Below are positions 61,301-64,000 of a DNA stretch of 64,000 nucleotides, piece by piece. Within the stretch, counting starts at the first letter, position 1. The number at the start of each line of letters is the position of its first letter. A program made the position numbers and the translations under genes. This stretch comes from Bacteroidota bacterium (lineage in GTDB: Bacteria > Bacteroidota > Bacteroidia > Flavobacteriales_D > Sanyastnellaceae), in the NCBI GenBank assembly GCA_027621555.1, contig JAQCBJ010000005.1, positions 1-64,000 of the forward strand, written 5' to 3'. The notes beneath the pieces were generated by a model. It did no database searches, had not been told where the DNA came from, and worked only from the letters and a program-made list of their open reading frames with translations.

Positions 61301-61878
61301 TCGTCAGCCAGTTCAACAGCGTGACGACGCCATTCATCATTGGCTTCAGCGTGCTGTTTTCGCTGATTGGCGTGTTGCTCGGCTTGGTCATCTTCCAAAT
61401 GGAGTTTGTGATCATCATGACCATGATTGGCATCATTTCGCTCGCCGGCGTCGTGGTGAACAACGCGATCGTGTTGATTGACTACACGAATTTGCTGCGT
61501 GCGCGGCGTCGCGAAGAGCTCGGGTTGGAAGACGGCGATTCTCGGGATGCGGTGACCAAGCTTCCTTTTGAGGAGGTGAATGAGGCCATTGTTCGCGGCG
61601 GACGAACGCGCTTGCGCCCCGTGTTGCTCACGGCCATCACCACGATTTTGGGCTTGCTTCCGCTGGCCATTGGATTGAACATCGATTTTGTGAGCCTGCT
61701 CACGGAGTACAACGCCAACATCTACGTGGGTGGCGACAACAACGTGTTCTGGAAACCCATGAGTTGGGCGATCATCTTTGGATTGACGTTCGCGACGTTC
61801 CTGACCTTGATCATTGTCCCGGTCATGTATTGGTGGATCGAGCGCACGACCTACAAACTCGCTGGTCGGCTGGTGTAA
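58387..61878 (+). CDS. RND family efflux transporter (AcrB-like)
   Basis: The 1163-residue protein has twelve predicted membrane helices and two large periplasmic loops. The proton-relay region LALGMLVDNGIVVVENVYR in helix 4 contains the conserved Asp. The second half holds the matching AGVVVNNAIVLIDYTN segment. It is longer than AcrB (about 1050) because of an extra segment around residues 515-600 and an extended tail in the middle loop, as in other Bacteroidota pumps. The substrate class is unknown; drug, lipid or metal export are all possible. It closes the efflux operon. Confidence 0.94.
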   Translation: MSETTPNTTPQKGGGKLREFGLTTLSIQNKTTVFVLIAIITLSGISSYLTVPKEAFPEIVVPEIFVSTAYPGNSPANMEKLITRPLEKEINTISGIDEITSTSVQGFSAIDIKFNFDVTPTEALRKVKDAVDKAKADPDFPTDLPADPSIMELNFSELMPVMNINLSGDYRLQDLKKYAEYLEDKVEALPQISKVDIQGISDLEVEIEVDYLRAEAMQVSFNDIAGAIAAENMTVSGGDLLVDGVRRSVQVEGDFTSISELENVIIKAENGFIVHLRDVARVAFVEKEKESYAREYSRPVVSLDVVKRAGENLLEASSAINAIIEEAKRDVLPRNLNVSITNDQSDMTQTQVEELQNSIIFGVLLVVGVLLFFLGLRNALFVGVAIPLSMFMSFLILNSLGVTFNTMVLFSLVLALGMLVDNGIVVVENVYRLMDEGYSPFDAAKYGVGEVAWPIVASTATTLAAFLPLAMWPGLIGEFMSYLPLTLIIVLGSSLFVALVINPVLTAVLMKVGEENVNRRRTHIATAVLVSVGALFLALGVTAFGNMLVLAGLLGLLNTYVLYPTTRVFQNSLLPRLEEAYERFLKYALTGRRPWAFFFGTVGLLFGSIVLMGIFPPKVLFFPDNQPQYLNIFISKPIGTDLEETNEVAKEVEHIVLDVLARDEWKRPNPETGELESYMVNSVIGTVGNGTSDPNEGPQLGPTPHKARIVVNFVKFQDRRGLETADVLSAIREELRGYPDAEVVVTKNSDGPPQGAPINLELVGDDYDELLTASEEVLLYLRGKDYAGVEELKIDVDKRKPQMPVAIDREKARTYGLSTRDIGYALRTALFGREVGTFKDGEDDYPINVRFAEEYRHSSDALMNQKVIFRSQSDGQIKEVPISAVATASRATTFSAVKRKDLKRVITLTSNVLEGANPTEIISNMEADMAAELTLPSSVRWAFTGQQEEQQKEMAFLSKALLIALFLIFLIIVSQFNSVTTPFIIGFSVLFSLIGVLLGLVIFQMEFVIIMTMIGIISLAGVVVNNAIVLIDYTNLLRARRREELGLEDGDSRDAVTKLPFEEVNEAIVRGGRTRLRPVLLTAITTILGLLPLAIGLNIDFVSLLTEYNANIYVGGDNNVFWKPMSWAIIFGLTFATFLTLIIVPVMYWWIERTTYKLAGRLV

Positions 61879-61901
61879 CCCTGCGGGCAAAAAGGCATGA
61901 A

Positions 61902-61931
61902 AAAGGGAGGCTCCACATCGGGCCTCCCTTT
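61902..61931. terminator. Bidirectional terminator between the RND pump and the lipoprotein gene
   Basis: AAAGGGAGGC (61902-61911) pairs perfectly with GCCTCCCTTT (61922-61931). On the plus strand it ends in TTT. Read on the minus strand it runs into TTTTT, so it can serve both converging transcripts. Confidence 0.82.
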
Positions 61932-61956
61932 CGTTTGTTGGTGTTGTGCCAGGCCA

Positions 61957-62790
61957 TCACCCCTCCACCTCGTGGGTGTCGAGGTTGAGGATGTACGTGT
62001 TGCCGTTTCGCGTGATGGTGGCAAGGTTGTCGCATTCCCCGTCCCCAAAATCAATCACGACGTCATGCTGCGGGCGATCCACGGTGACGGTTCCTGAAAT
62101 CGGATAGCCGCAGGGACGGCTGTGCACGACGGCGTCCAGGGTGCGGGTGGAGCTGCCCCAGCCGTTCGTGGTTCCGTGGGTGGCCACGCCGTTGCGCTCC
62201 ACGATGTCGTCTTCGCAATCTTCGGTGTCAAAGCCTTCAATCCACGCGAGGGTGCCGACGTACGTTCGCGTGATGGTGTGGTTGTTTCGGGTGAGGGTCA
62301 TCTCGTGGTCTTGCCCAAACATGGCTTGGTTCTCCTCGTCGATGGGCCCCACGTTGGTGACCACGCGTGTGCCGGTTAGGGTCATGCTGTTGACTTGGAA
62401 ATTGTCAAACGTCGTGGTGCGAACCGAACCGAGTTCCGACATGTCTCCGGTGAGCACAACCTCAATGACCCCGCTCCGGGTCGCACCACCAGGTCCTGTG
62501 CACCCCTCTCCAAAGTCCAAGGTGAGGGTCCGTGGGTAGATGTCTTCCCCTGTGTCGGTCACCGTGACGCATTCAGGCAAATAGGGGCTGTCTAGGCCAC
62601 ATGGACCGTTGGCGTTTTGGCGCATGGTTAAGGCATCGACTGGGCCTCTGAGGTGGCGGTCAGCGAAATCAACCACAGATTCGTCCGCGGCCAGTGCTCG
62701 CGTTTCAGGACCTTGGGCGTCCTCTCGGTTGCACGAGGTCAGGACAGTTGCCACCATGGCGGTGGCGAGGAACAGGTGTTGGATCTTCAT
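61957..62790 (-). CDS. Lipoprotein of unknown function with duplicated DFG-type motif
   Basis: The 277-residue protein starts with a lipoprotein signal (lipobox LTSC near residue 20). The rest is beta-rich, Asp/Thr/Gly-rich and secreted-looking. Two stretches repeat a similar pattern: LTLDFGEGCTGPGGATRSG (near 95-115) and VVIDFGDGECDNLATITRNG (near the C-terminus). This suggests an internal duplication of a small domain. No catalytic motif was recognised. It is transcribed toward the terminator shared with the RND operon. A long upstream extension is not supported. Confidence 0.75.
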   Translation of the reverse strand: MKIQHLFLATAMVATVLTSCNREDAQGPETRALAADESVVDFADRHLRGPVDALTMRQNANGPCGLDSPYLPECVTVTDTGEDIYPRTLTLDFGEGCTGPGGATRSGVIEVVLTGDMSELGSVRTTTFDNFQVNSMTLTGTRVVTNVGPIDEENQAMFGQDHEMTLTRNNHTITRTYVGTLAWIEGFDTEDCEDDIVERNGVATHGTTNGWGSSTRTLDAVVHSRPCGYPISGTVTVDRPQHDVVIDFGDGECDNLATITRNGNTYILNLDTHEVEG

Positions 62791-62871
62791 GAAATTGAAA
62801 GATTGGTTTGGGGGTGGGACGAGGGAGCGTGCAGAAAGTTGAGACTCCCGCGACGACTTTAACACCCGTTG

Positions 62872-63993
62872 TCAGCGTTCGATGACGCGCTGGACGCGGG
62901 GACCGATGCGCGTAAGCAGCTCGTACGAGATGGTCTTGGCTTGCGCTGCGACCTCGTCCAAACGCGGATTCGCCCCCCACAACGTCACCCGGTCGCCGGG
63001 ATGGACATCGAGTCCGGTGACGTCCACGGTGGTCATGTCCATGCACACCCGGCCCACCGTCGGAAGCAACCGACCTTTCCAAAACACCTGGCCTCGTCCG
63101 TTTCCAAGGTTGCGGGGGTAACCGTCGGCGTACCCCACGGACAGCACTGCGAGTACTCGGTCGTGGGTGGCGGCGTCCGTCCACCCGTAGCCCGCACCCT
63201 GCCCAGCCGGAACGTGGACGAGTTTGGCGACGCCGGTTTCCAACGACAACATGGGCTGGAGTCCCAATTCGAGCGCTCCCGCACCAAGGCCATACATGGC
63301 CAGGCCAACGCGGATGTGCGTGGTCAGGCTTGCCCAGCTTTCCCTGTGAGATTCTGGGATGAGTTCGTGAACGCGTGCGGCACCCGCGGAATTGAGGATG
63401 TGCACCGGAACGTCGCGGTAGTGCGTCTGGGTTCGGCGTTGGAATTGTTCGAGCTGGGCGCGGGTTTTGTCGTCGAGGGAAGGGTCGTCGGCTCCCGCCA
63501 AATGCGACATGACCGTGGCCAATTCCAGTTCTGTTTCAGCCAGCACCGCGGCCACCTGCGCGTCCTCCTCTTCCGCCAACCCGAGGCGATGCATGCCGGT
63601 GTCGAGTTTCAGGTGCACGGGCCACGCTGTTAGGCCCTTTGCCGCGGCCCATTGCTGTGCAAGTTGAACGTGTTCAAAGGAGACCAACTGGGGCTCGAGC
63701 TTATGCGTAGCCAACACGTCAAACGTGCCGGGGTCAGGGTTCAGCACCAAGATGCGCGCCTTGATCCCGGCTTCTCGAAGCGCCACACCTTCGTCGGCGT
63801 ACGCAACGGCCAGCCAGTCCACGCCCTGCGATTCCAACAAACGGCCCAACACCACCGGGTCCGTGCCGTACCCCAGCCCTTTGATGACGGCAAGGACGCC
63901 ACAGGCGCCCACATGGGCTTTGAGGATGCGCACGTTGTCGATCAAGGCGGAGGCGTCCAGGGTCAAGGCCGTTACGTGCCGTCGCGGCGCCAA
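62872..63993 (-). CDS. alr: Alanine racemase, possibly the C-terminal part of a MurF-Alr fusion
   Basis: The visible 373 residues contain the PLP-lysine region AVIKGLGYG near the N-terminus, the LAVAYADEGVALREAG segment, a GAGYGW stretch with the likely catalytic Tyr, GYADGYPRNL and CMDMTTVDV. It interconverts L- and D-alanine for peptidoglycan. The frame starts at a TTG (63993) but stays open without a stop to the window end. The AVAYADEGVxLR form is typical of Bacteroidota MurF-Alr fusions, so the true gene may begin beyond the right edge. The boundary is therefore uncertain. Confidence 0.88.
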   Translation of the reverse strand: MAPRRHVTALTLDASALIDNVRILKAHVGACGVLAVIKGLGYGTDPVVLGRLLESQGVDWLAVAYADEGVALREAGIKARILVLNPDPGTFDVLATHKLEPQLVSFEHVQLAQQWAAAKGLTAWPVHLKLDTGMHRLGLAEEEDAQVAAVLAETELELATVMSHLAGADDPSLDDKTRAQLEQFQRRTQTHYRDVPVHILNSAGAARVHELIPESHRESWASLTTHIRVGLAMYGLGAGALELGLQPMLSLETGVAKLVHVPAGQGAGYGWTDAATHDRVLAVLSVGYADGYPRNLGNGRGQVFWKGRLLPTVGRVCMDMTTVDVTGLDVHPGDRVTLWGANPRLDEVAAQAKTISYELLTRIGPRVQRVIER

Positions 63994-64000
63994 GGCGTTT

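Noticed and set aside
59161-61890. Two 440-residue minus-strand open frames opposite the RND pump gene
   Set aside because: They mirror the codon bias of the pump gene. Their translations are low-complexity His/Arg/Glu-rich sequence with no family resemblance.
1-64000. CRISPR arrays, insertion sequences, prophage genes
   Set aside because: No regularly spaced direct repeats, transposases, integrases or phage structural genes were seen.

Overview
The window is GC-rich chromosomal DNA from a member of the Bacteroidota, most likely a Flavobacteriales-type bacterium. I cannot name the genus. The lineage call rests on several points: type IX secretion (T9SS) and gliding genes (PorW/SprE-like, PorP/SprF-like, secreted proteins with type A and type B C-terminal sorting domains), the Bacteroidota-style 630-residue PurF, the gene order DUF4175 - anti-sigma-like ATPase - ybeY - mnmG, and -7 elements of the form TAnnTTTG instead of a sigma70 -10 box. 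No insertion sequence, prophage, integrase, CRISPR array or rRNA gene was seen. Coding density is very high, and many neighbours overlap by ATGA.

Layout. Positions 1-6.3 kb (minus strand) hold a co-directional block: porW/sprE, a bactofilin, atpZ, a small membrane protein, then the F0 genes atpB-E-F-H, running off the left edge. Positions 6.4-9.3 kb hold an M23 peptidase, a PfkB kinase, tRNA-Asn, a GldL-like small protein and an SGNH hydrolase. Positions 9.3-14.6 kb (minus) carry a YwqK/MORN-like repeat protein, a multi-PAS histidine kinase and a LytTR response regulator, apparently one operon. A 343-bp intergenic region follows, with clustered TGTGGA/TCCACA motifs. Then comes rpiB, joined in frame to an M28 peptidase. 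Positions 17-25.9 kb (minus) carry a TlpA-like lipoprotein, an ALDH7-type dehydrogenase, mnmG, ybeY, an anti-sigma-like ATPase and a large DUF4175 coiled-coil protein.

Positions 25.9-37.7 kb hold secreted T9SS proteins, an EamA transporter, hemW, a biotin carrier, a CHU_C protein / PorP-like protein / histidine kinase run, and a lectin-domain surface protein. Positions 37.7-46 kb are a surface polysaccharide cluster: wecB, three glycosyltransferases, two sulfotransferases, and a compact set for a dTDP-3-acetamido-3,6-dideoxyhexose (two FdtA-like isomerases, an acyltransferase, an aminotransferase). tRNA-Leu(CAA) closes it. Positions 46-52 kb hold two secreted proteins around a YeeE/YedE sulfur-transport pair, plus purF. 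Positions 52-55 kb hold a thioredoxin-like protein, a short Cys-rich DUF5522 gene, hutU and a pentapeptide-repeat protein. Positions 55.3-61.9 kb are a tetR-tolC-adaptor-RND efflux operon. The right edge holds a lipoprotein and alanine racemase, which may be the C-terminal part of a MurF-Alr fusion.

The most notable observations are the in-frame RpiB-M28 peptidase join, a -7 box placed about 4 nt before many start codons (suggesting leaderless mRNAs), the DnaA-box-like cluster near atp and mnmG, and a tandem FdtA pair in which one copy has lost a conserved His.
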